From the NCBI GenBank assembly GCA_037783415.1, contig JAZGTN010000058.1, positions 4,004,001 to 4,068,000 of the forward strand: a stretch of 64,000 nucleotides of DNA, in the 5' to 3' direction. A program made the position numbers and the translations under genes. Below are positions 23,421 through 34,432 of the stretch, piece after piece. Source of the DNA: Leptasterias polaris (lineage: Eukaryota; Echinodermata; Asteroidea; Forcipulatida; Asteriidae). The notes under the pieces are model-generated. The model was not told where the DNA came from. It did no database searches and worked only from the letters and a program-made list of their open reading frames with translations. Position 1 is the stretch's first letter, and every line of letters begins with the position of its first letter.

Positions 23421-26400
23421 GCACGTGAAAAGATCTTCTACTGAGACACGTAAAACCGTATCTAACCCAGTGTCACGGTAGCCGTCTGTTGCGTTCCAGT
23501 ACACCACGCGGCTGGCTGCTCCACTTCCGGCCTGTTCATAAGGTCCTGCACAGGGTCCTGCATGTAACCTGTGTATACACGATACACTAGCACACATTCC
23601 GCGCCACGAAGACAGTGTATACATCCACATAACGTGAAACGGATTGTTGATGCCATATCCACTGGTGGCGCTATACCGTGTTAATGGTCGTTTGTTAACG
23701 TACTGCGCTTTTTATAATGCAACAGACTCAGAAATGTACGTCGTTCGACGGTAGTCCAATGAATTGCTCAGTGCATATATCCTTCGTGTTAGCCTTTTGT
23801 TGGCTTGGTGGTAAATATCAACTATAAAAACGAGTGTATTTTGCTGAACTCTTTTGGTGATTTTAATAAATGTTGATAACTGAGAAAATGTGATCGGAAA
23901 AAAGATCAACATAAATTTGACTCTAATCAACACCGATTTTTACAAGATTTTACTTTTAAATCCTGTTGAATACTTCAAAGAAATACAATGTGAACAGCAA
24001 AACAAATTCAACATAAATTGCACATCGTGTAAACTGTAGGTTCTTATGCCCTTATCATAATCATGACAAATGATGTTGCTTCAGTTATCGGCACCACAAA
24101 AAGGTAGCAAGCAGGCGTAGTTTGATAAAATTTATTTTTGAATTGTTAGTGATAGTCTTTTAAACTATCAGTTCAGTTAGTGACTATTTACAAAAAAAAA
24201 TTATACATGTGTATCTAGTACACATTCTGGATTTTCAATGCATAGGCCTATCCATCGAAAAATAAATAAACTTCATTGAATGGAAAACATAATACTTAAT
24301 AATTGTACTTGTGAGTCATTCAAAGGCTCGTTTCAAGATCTGTAGTCAAGATGAAGGGGAAGTGGGGAGAATGTTTCTTCTGTATGACTATGAAATGACA
24401 ATGGACCCTTGGCCCTTTCAAATAATCTAAATAATGTACTCATTTGCTAAATTATTTTTGTAAGTTCACCTTTGTTTTTCACTTGGCACATATTTAAATA
24501 CCTATGTCTCGATAAATAAATTCTAACTTCATAAGGATGCCATCGGTTTTCAATTCTGGCTAAACAAAAGTTTATTATTTAGAAAATGTTATATTCCGAG
24601 TAGCCTTTATTTCCTGTGTATAAACTAACGTTTAAACGTAGAAGATTTACACATTACTTTCTTTGAAATTTCAAAAGCTATCAACATTGTTTTCAGCGAT
24701 TCAAATAACTAACACTAACGCTAACGCATCATACCATGCCGCATAGGAGATGGCGATCAACATGGGATAGCGGTTTGGATAGAAAGGGAAAGACAATACT
24801 ACCAATATCCCGTCATTTGTCTGTCAATTGGTAGATTAACCAAGTTATAAAAACTAATTAATTATGCAAACAAATCTGATTAATTTACTCAGGCAATAGA
24901 TATGTAAACAACACAATTAGATAAAGAAAACGTTGACAAAATGCAAAACAGACCATTTTAACCAACTGAAGGTGCTGACAACGTACCAACTTAAGCTTGT
25001 CCAATTAAGGTGCCGTGTTCGAGGGTCAAAACAAAAAATAATTAAACTTGCCAAACTCGCCTTCTGGTTCAATCTTCAATTTCAAGTCAAAAAACTTTTC
25101 ACAAACCCTAGTTTGCAAAGTATTAGAAAGGCCAACCTTCTTCCGCCATCCTTCTCACTATCGGAATGGGATATAAAAACAAACTTTCATGGCACCATAC
25201 GGTCATAAGCCTTACCACTAACTTTCATTGAAAACCCGAACACCTAGTGTTTGTAATCCTACAAACACTACATTTATTGTATTAAAATGTTTTTGCAACA
25301 GAGATATGCACAATTATTCAGCTTTTGTCAAGATGTAGTGTTGGCCAGCTCCAGTTATTTCAACTAAAAGTGCTTTGTCAGAGATCGATGGCTCACGTCA
25401 CGTAAACTTGTATTTGTAAGGACGCCCTCTTTAGTTGTGAATTATAACTAACAGTCAGGCACCCAAAAGTGATGAGAAGTGGATGCATGAAGTTCACATC
25501 TTGAGCACCAGCAACCAGATTATTGCCGAGCAACATGGTGAGTGTGAAATGGGCTGGATATCTGCCGTGAAACACTTTTTTTTCTAGTTTTAATTAATAG
25601 TATGTAGTGCTTGCTCCAAAAAATTATTATAAATCTTGATTCATGATACATTAGCATATAGAATAGTAGGCCTATGGCTACGTTTTGCCCAACCGTGGAG
25701 GTAGTATAAATGGTTTTCTTTTGTTATCGTCTCGTGTCCAAAATGCTACGTTTCTAAAGTACGAGCCTGATAATAGTGATAATATTGCATTGGCAAGTTT
25801 GTATTGTTGTAGGCCTACCTTGACATCTAATTCTGTATGATCATGGTTTGATCAATGATTCGATTATCAGCCTCTTCTATACATTGCATACTTCTCATAC
25901 GGTACTACTACTAATACGTTTCACCCATCTTATTCATTATAAATTTCTGGAAATACGATTCATGCTGAGGCTTCTGATATTTTTAATGATAAATTCGTCT
26001 AGCTATGATGTTTTATAAATAATGAACAAAAATCCCCAGTGAAAATTACACTTAAATGCGTTGTGACATGGAGAGGTGGCCATGTTTCTTATAACTTAAA
26101 GAATGGTCCTCAGTATTGTAACATTCTTGTGTATATTATAACTAAGATTGCTTCTTGTATCTTACATGGAATGCAGGTTACATTAACACTACAGTACAGG
26201 TCTATATAATGCCAATGGGTAGAATCATCCAATTTCAAAGTTCATTTCATAGTTGCAGAATTTACTTTATCTGAAAGGGCTTTCAAAATGCAATTAGATA
26301 AAGGGACTCTTTAGCTTCATATTAGTAAGTGGTTCTCAAATTATCGCAATTTTAAAGGTGATGGTTTTGCCTTAAAATGATGCTCGTTTTCACTTAAATA

Positions 26401-27115
26401 AATGTGGCCACATCCAGTTAAATACGTACAGACATATGTGAATTCTACGCACATTTGATGCAAAGAATTAAAGGATCATTAACTGTTTTCGGCAGCATGA
26501 TTTTATAACAAATCAAACTGTGTAAGGACAACTCCATTTCGCAATGCTTGTTTTTCTATGTTTCCAGCTTGTTTTTTGTACCCTTGTATGTGATATTTCA
26601 TTTCAAACCTTTTCAAAACAGGCGGTCAAAAAAAATGAGGTCATTGTGGGCATGAAAATAGCGCCACCAACGTCTGTGGCGGTGGTTCTGCCTTCTATAG
26701 TTGCCAGCCTTGGTCGGTGCTATTCCTTTTTAAAGATCAGTGTTACCGTTGGCGTTTTCTAGTCTGTGGGTAGATGACCAGTTTAAGTAGGTTAGATAGT
26801 AGTTGAATTAGATTTAAGCCCATAACTGGTGTGGAGCGGATTTCTCAAATTTAGACAAATTACCTAGCACGTGTTGTTTGAGAGGTATGTTGAATACTTG
26901 TTAGATGCAGGTTAAGCAATAATTTTGCTTGCTGACTAAACACAAGTAAAATTTATATCCTAGTTTTCATCCCTTTGAACTTGGGAAAGGACTGAATATA
27001 TTATTAGAATATGAATAAACAAATGTCATGAATTATCCTTGATGCAAAAATTACTATTCAACAACTGTTGACCTGGTCCATTTGTGATTTTGTCTTGAAA
27101 ATGTGTCTTTTTCAG
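23421..27115. other. long gene-poor interval
   Basis: No gene supported. 23440-23660 is GC-richer with an open minus-strand frame but no domain. 24255-24400 is a diverged copy of 2095-2235. 25236-25440 is a repeat paralogous to both L1 flanks. 26544-26762 holds an open plus-strand frame of 72 codons that I do not recognise. Four TAGGCCTA palindromes occur in this interval (23393, 24243, 25667, 25810), the first just before it. Confidence 0.4.
25236..25440. repeat. empty-site paralogue of the L1 insertion locus
   Basis: It contains a hairpin (TAGTGTTTGTA...TACAAACACTA) and then TTTTTGCAACAGAGATATGC ... GATGTAGTGTTGGCCAGCTCC without the 5.4 kb L1. The two flanks of the L1 (17260-17336 and 22729-22830) together match this stretch. 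Confidence 0.75.
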
Positions 27116-27809
27116 AAAATGGTGAAAGTATTCAAGAATAACAGCAGGGTTCTGCCCACGGTGGTCGGTGCCAGAAAACCCGACCGGCACTCATGATTCC
27201 CCGACCGGCACTCGCATAATTTTTTCTTTTTCCGACCACCACACATTTTCCCTTTTTTTTGCCCATTTCCTTCAAAATATTTTGAACAACGTGTAAAACA
27301 AATTATTTACCAGTAAACAGTTTTATCCAAAGTTTCGAGTAGCCTACTTCTTTGGTTTGAGTCTATTTTAATGATCCAGGATCGAGCATTCCTCCCGCCT
27401 GTACGATGTACAATATATCCAACGCACGAAACCCGCATTGATTTTGCAATGATTTCCAGTCACGCTGATTATAGCTTTACGCTTGAAATAACATGATACC
27501 AGTTTCATCATGTTGCGAACCCTATTCTACAGCGTTTAATACAACGGAAATGAACTGCAGAGTAAGCACCATGCTATAGATGCTGTAAATTGTTTTCCCA
27601 TGGCGGTAAAGGCGTGCGCGCACTGAGGGCCTACATTCAAGGCACAGCTAGCTGCAGGGCGCACGTGTGTAACCACTCCGTGCACGATCGAAAGGAAATT
27701 GACTTGACTGTACTAGGAAAAAAAAATTTCCGGCACTAAACAAATCCTGGGCAGAACCCTGATAACAACGCCGGAGTGTGTGTGTGTGATGGTGTCAGAA
27801 GAAGACATG
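27116..27809 (+). pseudogene. putative small exon split by a MITE
   Basis: An acceptor (GTCTTTTTCAG) is followed by AAAATGGTGAAAGTATTCAA. Immediately after a 617-bp MITE comes ACGCCGGAGTGTGTGTG and, at 27810, a strong donor (ACATG|GTAAGT). Ignoring the MITE, one frame runs open across (KMVKVFKNNN then GVCVCDGVRRRH). This may be the first exon of a gene whose reading frame continues into the VVVPD region. Evidence is splice signals and frame only. Confidence 0.3.
27145..27761. mobile_element. hAT-like MITE, 617 bp
   Basis: Ends are inverted: CAGGGTTCTGCCCA at 27145 and TGGGCAGAACCCTG at 27761. The flanks read ATAACAG and ATAACAA, a near-perfect short duplication. CAGGG-type termini with a 7-8 bp duplication point to the hAT superfamily. 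It has no coding capacity. Confidence 0.7.
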
Positions 27810-28107
27810 GTAAGTTGTTCATGTATGTTTTATCGCAGTCGTGTCATTCCCCTCTTGATTCATCATGTTCATTTCACTCCCACTCATCTACCATTTCATC
27901 TTCCTCTCATCCAAATGCCTCGAGGTTGGCACCTCCTCAGGGAAGTCGTCCAGCTCTTACTGCAGGGCTGTGCGCAAACCAGTTGGCACACTCAGAATGT
28001 GTGTTTGCTTCCCAGGAATCTCAAAGTGGTAGAGCTTTGGATTCCAACCTAAAGGGAACCAGGGTGGTAGTGCCTTGCAACTGGAGTGCTAAACATAAAA
28101 GGTGCAA

Positions 28108-28403
28108 AACACAGGTGGTAGTGCCTGATGAAAAAGCAGAACAGGTGGTAGTGCCTGATACAAATGAAGCAGAACAGGTGGTAGTGCCTGATACAAATGA
28201 AGCAGAACAGGTGGTAGTGCCTGATGGAAAAGCAGAACAGGTGGTAGTGCCTGATACAAATGAAGCAGAACAGGTGGTAGTGCCTGATGGAAAAGCAGAA
28301 CAGGTGGTAGTGCCTGATACAAATGAAGCCGAACAGGTGGTAGTGCCTGATGGAAAAGCAGAACAGGTGGTAGTGCCTGATACAAATGATGAAACAAAGA
28401 AAC
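28108..28403 (+). repeat. coding minisatellite (VVVPD array)
   Basis: Units of 30 and 33 bases begin GGTGGTAGTGCCTGAT and encode VVVPDGKAEQ or VVVPDTNEAEQ. The frame is kept because all units are multiples of three. Similar units recur at 29004-29180. It lies in a plus-strand frame open from about 27776 to 28483. Confidence 0.85.
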
Positions 28404-28991
28404 TTAACATTTCCAGCATTGTAAAATTGTTCATATGTTTCAAACTGAGGAGGTTTCAAATGCTTATCAACACGATGTGGTAAGAGCAGTTGTAGAATAC
28501 TATGATAGTATTTCTCTGGAGTTTTTGTTGCACAAAACCTTGGATACTTAATAACTGCACCATTTGTTCTAGTACGCTTTTGTATATATCCTAAACCATT
28601 CTGTAATTTATGCACATGTTGATATGTTCTACCACTGTGAACCTTTAATGCTTCTGTACTACACAAAATTCGGAAAAGCAGAACAGGTGGTAGTGCCTGA
28701 TACAAATGATGAAACAAAGAAACTTAACATTTCCAGCATTGTAAAATTGTTCATATGTTTCAAACTGAGGAGGTTTCAAATGCTTATCAACACGATGTGG
28801 TAAGAGCAGTTGTAGAATACTATGATAGTATTTCTCTGGAGTTTTTGTTGCACAAAACCTTGGATACTTAATAACTGCACCATTTGTTCTAGTACGCTTT
28901 TGTATATATCCTAAACCATTCTGTAATTTATGCACATGTTGATATGTTCTACCACTGTGAACCTTTAATGCTTCTGTACTACACAAAATTC
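28352..28991. repeat. 320-bp tandem duplication
   Basis: GAACAGGTGGTAGTGCCTGA recurs at 28361, 28681 and 29001 at exactly 320-base spacing, and the sequence between appears identical in the two full units. Identity this high means a very recent duplication or an assembly artefact. Confidence 0.9.
28395..28674 (-). pseudogene. Helitron-type helicase fragment, copy 1 (antisense)
   Basis: Read on the minus strand this piece encodes HVHKLQNGLGYIQKRTRTNG, AVIKYPRFCATKTPEKYYHS, LLPHRVDKHLKP and FETYEQFYNAG. From memory this is a stretch of the large Helitron-associated (PIF1-helicase-linked) proteins of animals, upstream of the helicase motifs. It is a short fragment without its own start, placed opposite to the VVVPD frame. 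Confidence 0.6.
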
Positions 28992-28994
28992 GGA
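28715..28994 (-). pseudogene. Helitron-type helicase fragment, copy 2 (antisense)
   Basis: This is the second unit of the 320-bp duplication and carries the same antisense PIF1/Helitron-like fragment as 28395-28674, with no visible difference. Confidence 0.6.
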
Positions 28995-30016
28995 AAAGCA
29001 GAACAGGTGGTAGTGCCTGATACAAATGATGAAACAAAGAAAGTGGTAGTGCCTGATACAAATGAAGCAGAACAGGTGGTAGTGTCTGATACAAATGATG
29101 AAACAAAGAAGGTGGTGGTGCCTGAAACAAATGAAAAAGCAAAGAATGTGGTAGTGTCTGATACAAATGAAGAAGCAAATAAGGTGATATCGGCTAATGC
29201 AGCAAATGTAACAAACTATGAATTTGCAATCAACAATAAGTGGACAGAATTGTATGAAAACTGGAAAGAATTAACTAAATATAGGAATACTATGAATGAG
29301 GCATGGAGTGTTATTGACTTCAACTGCAATGCTATTGGTAAACTTGTGAAGAAAGTAAATGTGATCTTGAAGAGCAAAGATGATAAAATAAGAAATAATC
29401 ACAGAAGAAAGAAGGTACTTGGTACATTTTACTGTGGAAAAAGTAAATTAACAACAGTTATGCTTAAAAAGCCAACAAAGAAAGCTGAGCAAAGCTTTGA
29501 AACTAAGACTAAGTGTGATTGCTGTATGCGAGAAGGAGAGACAATGAGGAGCAAGACTATGTTCAGAAGAGTACTTTATACAAGAATAATCAAAGTAAAC
29601 ACATGACAAAGAAGGCAAAGAACAGAGTGAAGTATAATCATAGAAGGAATGGAAAGGTAATAGAATGTCGTGTAAATAAGAAAGAGCAGATGATCCAAGT
29701 GAAAATACAGAAGAGTATTTATTGTCATACCAAGAGAACAATCAGTGGAATCGGAAAGGAGGTTGATGACAGTAAAAGAACTGCAGGTGTGAACAGAAAA
29801 TCGAAAAGAGATATTGGAAATGTAATGAGAAAAAGTAAGAAAGGTAGAGATGGCAAGAATGTCTGTGGTTTATTTGCAAGTAAACCCAAAGGAAATAATC
29901 TTGAAAGTAATTCAAAACAGATACATAATGTGAAGAAAGTTCATTGTGAAAATGACAAGGTACACGTTTGTTGGATGTGTGATAAAGTAAAAAGGTCAGG
30001 TGACAAGAGGCAAATA
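28995..30016 (+). pseudogene. Helitron-associated ORF, middle part (basic, PHD-like start)
   Basis: It continues from degenerate VVVPDTN units (29004-29180) into a helical region (NNKWTELYENWKELTKYRN), then a very basic Lys/Arg-rich region. A frameshift between about 29520 and 29606 separates the two open pieces (ending 29606 and starting 29519). The second piece ends with CWMCDK, the first half of a PHD-like finger, at TAA 30017-30019. This stop interrupts the finger, so the copy is decayed. Host role unknown. Confidence 0.55.
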
Positions 30017-30019
30017 TAA

Positions 30020-30562
30020 TGTGACATATGTAAAGTGTGGTTTCATTTAACTTGCACAAGATTTCTAAACTTGAATCAAGCATTGATATATAAAACTGTT
30101 TGCTGGATTTGTTGTAAATGTGGACAGTCAAATTATTGTGACAGTTTGTTTGATTATTTTGATGTTTCCACAGATCCCAATGTGTTTTACTTTGATTTGA
30201 ATGAAGAAACCGAACATTGGTGCAATGATATGACAGAAGAGATGAGCATGAATCAAGAGGGAGACACAACACATGTGAGTGAGGTTAATATTAAAGATGA
30301 TCAGGAGAAATATAGCCAGAAACTAACCGTGAGGTTGTTGAGTAACTCAAGACGTGGAGTCATAAATGAACAAAGTGGAGGGTATAACTTAAGAAGCAAA
30401 ATAAGTAAGACTCAAACAAATGAAAAAACAGATGAAACTAGGAACGATACTGAAGGAAAAAGAAACACAAGGACAAAAGATATCGAAACTAACAATCAAA
30501 AACAATCTCCTCAAACCCGTAAATCAAAGAAGAGACTATATTGGCTGCTTGTCAAGAATTAA
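30020..30562 (+). pseudogene. Helitron-associated ORF, PHD-like second half
   Basis: In the same frame as the preceding piece, directly after the TAA, it encodes CDICKVWFHLTCTRFL then CWICCKCG. With CWMCDK upstream this gives C-x2-C, C-x2-C, H-x2-C and C-x2-C, the ligand order of a PHD finger. An acidic, low-complexity tail follows (NLRSKISKTQTNEK...), ending at 30562. The finger would bind a chromatin or protein partner if intact. Confidence 0.55.
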
Positions 30563-31585
30563 ATGGAAAGAAAGTGAAGACAAATGATCAGTCATTGGAG
30601 ATGAAGAATTTTGTTGTACAAGGACATTTTCATCAAGGTCATTTGAAATTTGGTCTTAATACTGGTAAACAGTGTGTACCAAATACTTTGTGTGCAATGA
30701 TGTTCAGTCACATAAAACAATTGCAATATTGGACAAGTCAGGACATGGATTTGATATTAAATACTGGTGATGAATTATATGGTCATTTATCAAACAGTTG
30801 TACACTGAACAATGACTATTTACTAATTAATGAATTGCCCAATGAATTAATTGCATTTGACAAAACATTCACTATGAATTATCATGATTCGGTCAGTGGT
30901 ATTTTCAATGATGATGGTAATTTGTCAGAATTTAACATGATGCAGCTGAGCAGAGCTCTTGAACAAACATTACAGAAATATAACTCATGTTTCATATGTT
31001 TTAATGGGAATACATTTGGAGTAATTGAACAAGATGATATGTACTACATATTTGATTCACATTCCAGAGATTGCAATGGTCATCAAGCAAGTGATGGAAG
31101 AAGTTAAATTAATGAAATGTGCTCCCACCTGGCAAGATGTACAAAGGTACTGTACTGAATTGGCTATTTCAATGAATTTATGTGACAATGAACAGTTTGA
31201 AATTAGTAGTGTGACAATTTGTCAAGTTGGTGGTTCAAACACAATTAGACATTTTGTTCATGCTGCTGAACATGTTGAAGAAGGGGAAAATATTGTAAAT
31301 ACTCGAGGCATGGAAAGAATAACATGTAAAGAAAGTGATAATGCTAGTAGTAGTTGCTGTAAATCATCTTGTGAAAATAGTACCGGTTTAAAACATGAGG
31401 AGACGACAATAAAAGATGGAAATGGCCATTTCGAAAGTGAAGACAGTGATGGTATTGAAATAGTGGAAGTACCACAAGCAGCATGTTTTCAATTTGTTCC
31501 ACTGAAGTATGAACATAAGGCATCTTCATCCAAGTTGCAAAAATTGTTAAATATATTTCTTGCAAAATGTATCATAAAAACATGA
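30541..31585 (+). pseudogene. cysteine-protease-like domain of Helitron-associated protein
   Basis: VVQGHFHQGHLKFG, then GKQCVPNTLCAMMF (candidate catalytic Cys), YWTSQDMDLILNTGDELY, and YYIFDSHSRDCNGH (candidate His/Asp) form a domain order I associate with papain-fold/deubiquitinase-like proteases found next to Helitron-type helicases in animals. A frameshift near 31100 (after HQASDGRS) moves the remainder (TWQDVQRYCTELAISMN ... QFEIS) into another frame, open to 31585. Catalytic role is inference from motif placement. The helicase itself is not found downstream. Confidence 0.55.
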
Positions 31586-33322
31586 ATGATTAAAAACATA
31601 TATATAAAAATAATTTTTATGACATTTAAAATATGTCTACTATATTTCTTATTTCAATGCAATTTGCAAATGAAACACACATTTCAAGTGATAACATTTT
31701 AAAATTATATGACCTGATTTCACAGTCTTACAAATTTGTATTCAAATTGTCAACGCAAATGTCGTACAGTACATTTGCATATCAAAGTGAGGAATTTCCC
31801 CTTAGTTCGAATTTTGAGTTGTGCATATATCCAAATAAGGTTGACATTTAAATATTCAAAAATAATGATCAACTTAACAAATGTAACATTCCAAGTCTAT
31901 GGTGAACATGCAAGATGGACACCTAATTTTCTTGCTAACCTGTGAGATATGCTTAAACTGCGACAAATTTGTGCACTTAAGTTAGCACAACTACATGTAT
32001 TTGCTTACCCAAGCTTACAACTGATATCACAAACATGGTTTTTGTATATCATATTACATCAGGAACTTGAAGTGCCTGCTGAAAACAGGGAGTACACCAT
32101 CCAAGGCCTTGAAGTTTTTTCCCAAGTCCCTTCAGTTGAAGACAATCTGATGGAATATTTTATACCATATAGTGTATAATATAGTGCAACAAAATAAATA
32201 AACAAAGATACAAAAATCAAATGACAAAACAAGAAGAAAAAAAAGATGTATAAATATCATTTTAAAAAGGAAAAAGTTTACCCAAAAGTTTTTAAAATGC
32301 TGTGCAAAAAGGGACAAAATGGCTTGAATTGGGCCTTCATTTTCTGTAATTTTTTTTAAAAAGAACCCCCCTGCTTCACTAACACACCGATGTACATTTT
32401 ATGTCACATACGCAACCCCCACACCCTCCCCCCAAAGGAAAAAATTGTCCGGGATGCAGGCTTGCTGCCACTGCAGCTGCCTGATGTTTATACATTGTAG
32501 AGGAGACACAACAGAGGATGAAATACTGATCTTTTATACTTGGCAATACATTTATTTTTAGTACTCCACGAATTCCGAAAAATAGAAGAATACTGGGTGA
32601 AACCACTCTAAAATAATACAAAATATCTTACTAAAAATGTACAACTGTAGGTTAGCCAGAACAGCAGAGATAAACTAAGAATGAAAACAAAGGACATTAT
32701 TATACTGTAGCAAATGGGACCATGGAGGTAGTACTTGGTAATCAGTTTGGGGGGGGGGGGGGGGAAGAAACCTTGAAAATGGATGTGTGCAGTGGCTAGT
32801 CACAGGATTGGACATGTACACGACTATACCCCAAGGTTTTTATGAGTTTTAACAATATATACAATGAATGTATAAACAACAAACTTCCACACAACAATAA
32901 TAATAATAATAATAATAATAAAGACTTGTTATGCGCACATATCCACCCTGCTGGGTGTTCAAGGCGCAGAACGATGATATTGCTTTCAACACACTCAAAA
33001 TCGAAATTTCCATGACTATGAAGTAATGAATTTTAGGTCACCAACCCACAATAATGAATTTTTATACAAAAATGTAATCACTATACATATAGGCCTACAT
33101 GTAGACCAAAGGGCACACAAGCTTCATAGTTATACATTGTACGTTACACTTCTCAGATCAAAAATACATCTCACTTCTAAAGGCCAACACACTACAGTAA
33201 AGTTGCCTGTCCACACAACATCCAATTTCCAGGATAATTTGTACCAATCTTCTATTCCCATTATTCACTTTTGTGTACCATAGACAATAATACAGTATTC
33301 ATTACTTTTTTTCTTATAACAG
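31586..33322. other. gene-poor interval
   Basis: No supported gene. It contains a run of 16 G (32749-32764), a minus-strand LINE/SINE tail (32893-32995) and one TAGGCCTA (33090). Confidence 0.45.
32893..32995 (-). mobile_element. LINE/SINE 3' tail, reverse orientation
   Basis: On the minus strand the sequence reads GCGCCTTGAACACCC ... TGCGCATAACAAG and ends in a TTA repeat. This is the style of CR1/L2-derived 3' tails; compare 55790-55957. Confidence 0.5.
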
Positions 33323-33490
33323 CAACCCTCCACTGATCATAACAAATGATGACGTCACACTTGACTTAACAATGGACCAGCTGGTCCAACTAGCCCCAGG
33401 GCAAGAGATGGATGCACTCCAGGGGGCTCTTCCACTAACAGTAAATCTGGTAGTGGACTTAAGCTCCCTAACAGTCATTGACATAACACC
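33323..33490 (+). CDS. putative host exon, product unknown
   Basis: A pyrimidine tract ending TTATAACAG precedes 168 open bases that end ACACC|GTAAGT. The frame (one base, 55 codons, two bases) reads LIITNDDVTLDLTMDQLVQL, APGQEMDALQGALPLTV and NLVVDLSSLTVIDITP. This alternation of hydrophobic and polar residues suggests beta-rich protein. I do not recognise it. The matching downstream exon may be 39731 (phase fits, stop after eight codons), in which case the 6.2 kb intron holds TE2 and its MITE. Codon use and splice sites make it one of the better host exons here. Confidence 0.5.
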
Positions 33491-33944
33491 GTAAGTATTC
33501 AACTTGAAATGTTCTTTATAAGAGTATTAAAACCTGTTTACAACTACTTTATCCACAAACTGTAATGCTTTCCAAGCCAAACTTGCAAATATCAAATCAT
33601 ACCTGCATCAATCCACAACTCTCTTCATCAGTCAACAACAACCCACTAACAATAATCCTAACTTAATAACTTCCTAAACAAAAATTTAAACACGAACTGA
33701 TTTTCCTCGAAATCAACAGCCAGCCATACCATCAATTTTCAACCCAAACTCCAACAAATATACAACAAGGGTGTTATGCATGATTTTCAGGGTTTACAAA
33801 CAAAACACAACTCATATATCACTGCACTTTAATAACCACAATACTATATTAAAGAAATTTAACAAACACATTGTTACAGATACATCGCATACACACATTA
33901 CTCGCAGAAGCGTATCAAACTAAGGACGGACACTAACCTCCCAG
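33491..33944. other. intronic/intergenic AT-rich DNA
   Basis: No open frame or repeat recognised. Confidence 0.4.
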
Positions 33945-34079
33945 ACCAAGGCCTAATTTCATCGCTCTGCTTAGAATCTCTGCTTACGGAAGTAGGGAAG
34001 TCCGCGCTTACGTCAAGCGTATTTCATGGGTTGGCAGGAAATTTTGCTTTTGCATAGTCCTATTACAAGGCATTCAATG
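33945..34079. mobile_element. MITE, left half (split by TE2)
   Basis: It begins CCAAGGCCTAATTTCATCG then CTCTGCTTA. The inverse (TAAGCAGAGCCATGAAATTG) is at 39470-39490 on the far side of TE2. It is the same family as 13011-13200, so TE2 inserted into a pre-existing ~240 bp MITE. Confidence 0.6.
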
Positions 34080-34432
34080 TAGTCCGTGGGCTAGAATACC
34101 CCCCATGCATCCCCCCAGATCCTCTGCGAGTGGTATCATTTTGTTTGGGAGACCCATCTGAGTGATTATTTTGATGTTACCAGTAAAAAAATTGGGATGC
34201 ATAAAGATGGCGGCCATTTTTCAAAATGGCCGCTTTCCGAAATTGGTTGTGCCTATATCTCGGTCTGTGAAACTCATAGAGACTTGGTTTTGGTGTCTAT
34301 ACTAATGTTTTTAGGGTCAAGGAACCCAATAAGACCAAATTAAAAAATACTGGATCAGTTGATTAAGGCGGCCATTTTGCATTTCAAAATGGCCACCAAT
34401 CAATTGGATTTTTCCTTGTATCTCAGTCTATG
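34080..34432 (+). repeat. TE2 left terminal inverted repeat
   Basis: It includes GGCGGCCATTTT / AAAATGGCCGC blocks that form inner hairpins. It is followed by a second diverged copy of its inner part to about 34555 (TTGGTGTCTATACCCATG; compare TTGGTGTCTATACTAATG), so the left end has an internal tandem duplication. Confidence 0.75.

Noticed and set aside
23415..23662. GC-rich segment with overlapping minus-strand open frames as a host exon
   Set aside because: No splice-site pair in phase and no recognisable domain.
28108..28403. Regular direct repeats resembling a CRISPR array
   Set aside because: The repeats are contiguous coding units of 30/33 bases with no unique spacers, in a eukaryotic genome.
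28021..29178. Long minus-strand open frames made of SGTTTCSA or RHYHLFC units
   Set aside because: These are the opposite-strand readings of the VVVPD minisatellite; only the inserted helicase-like piece looks like protein.
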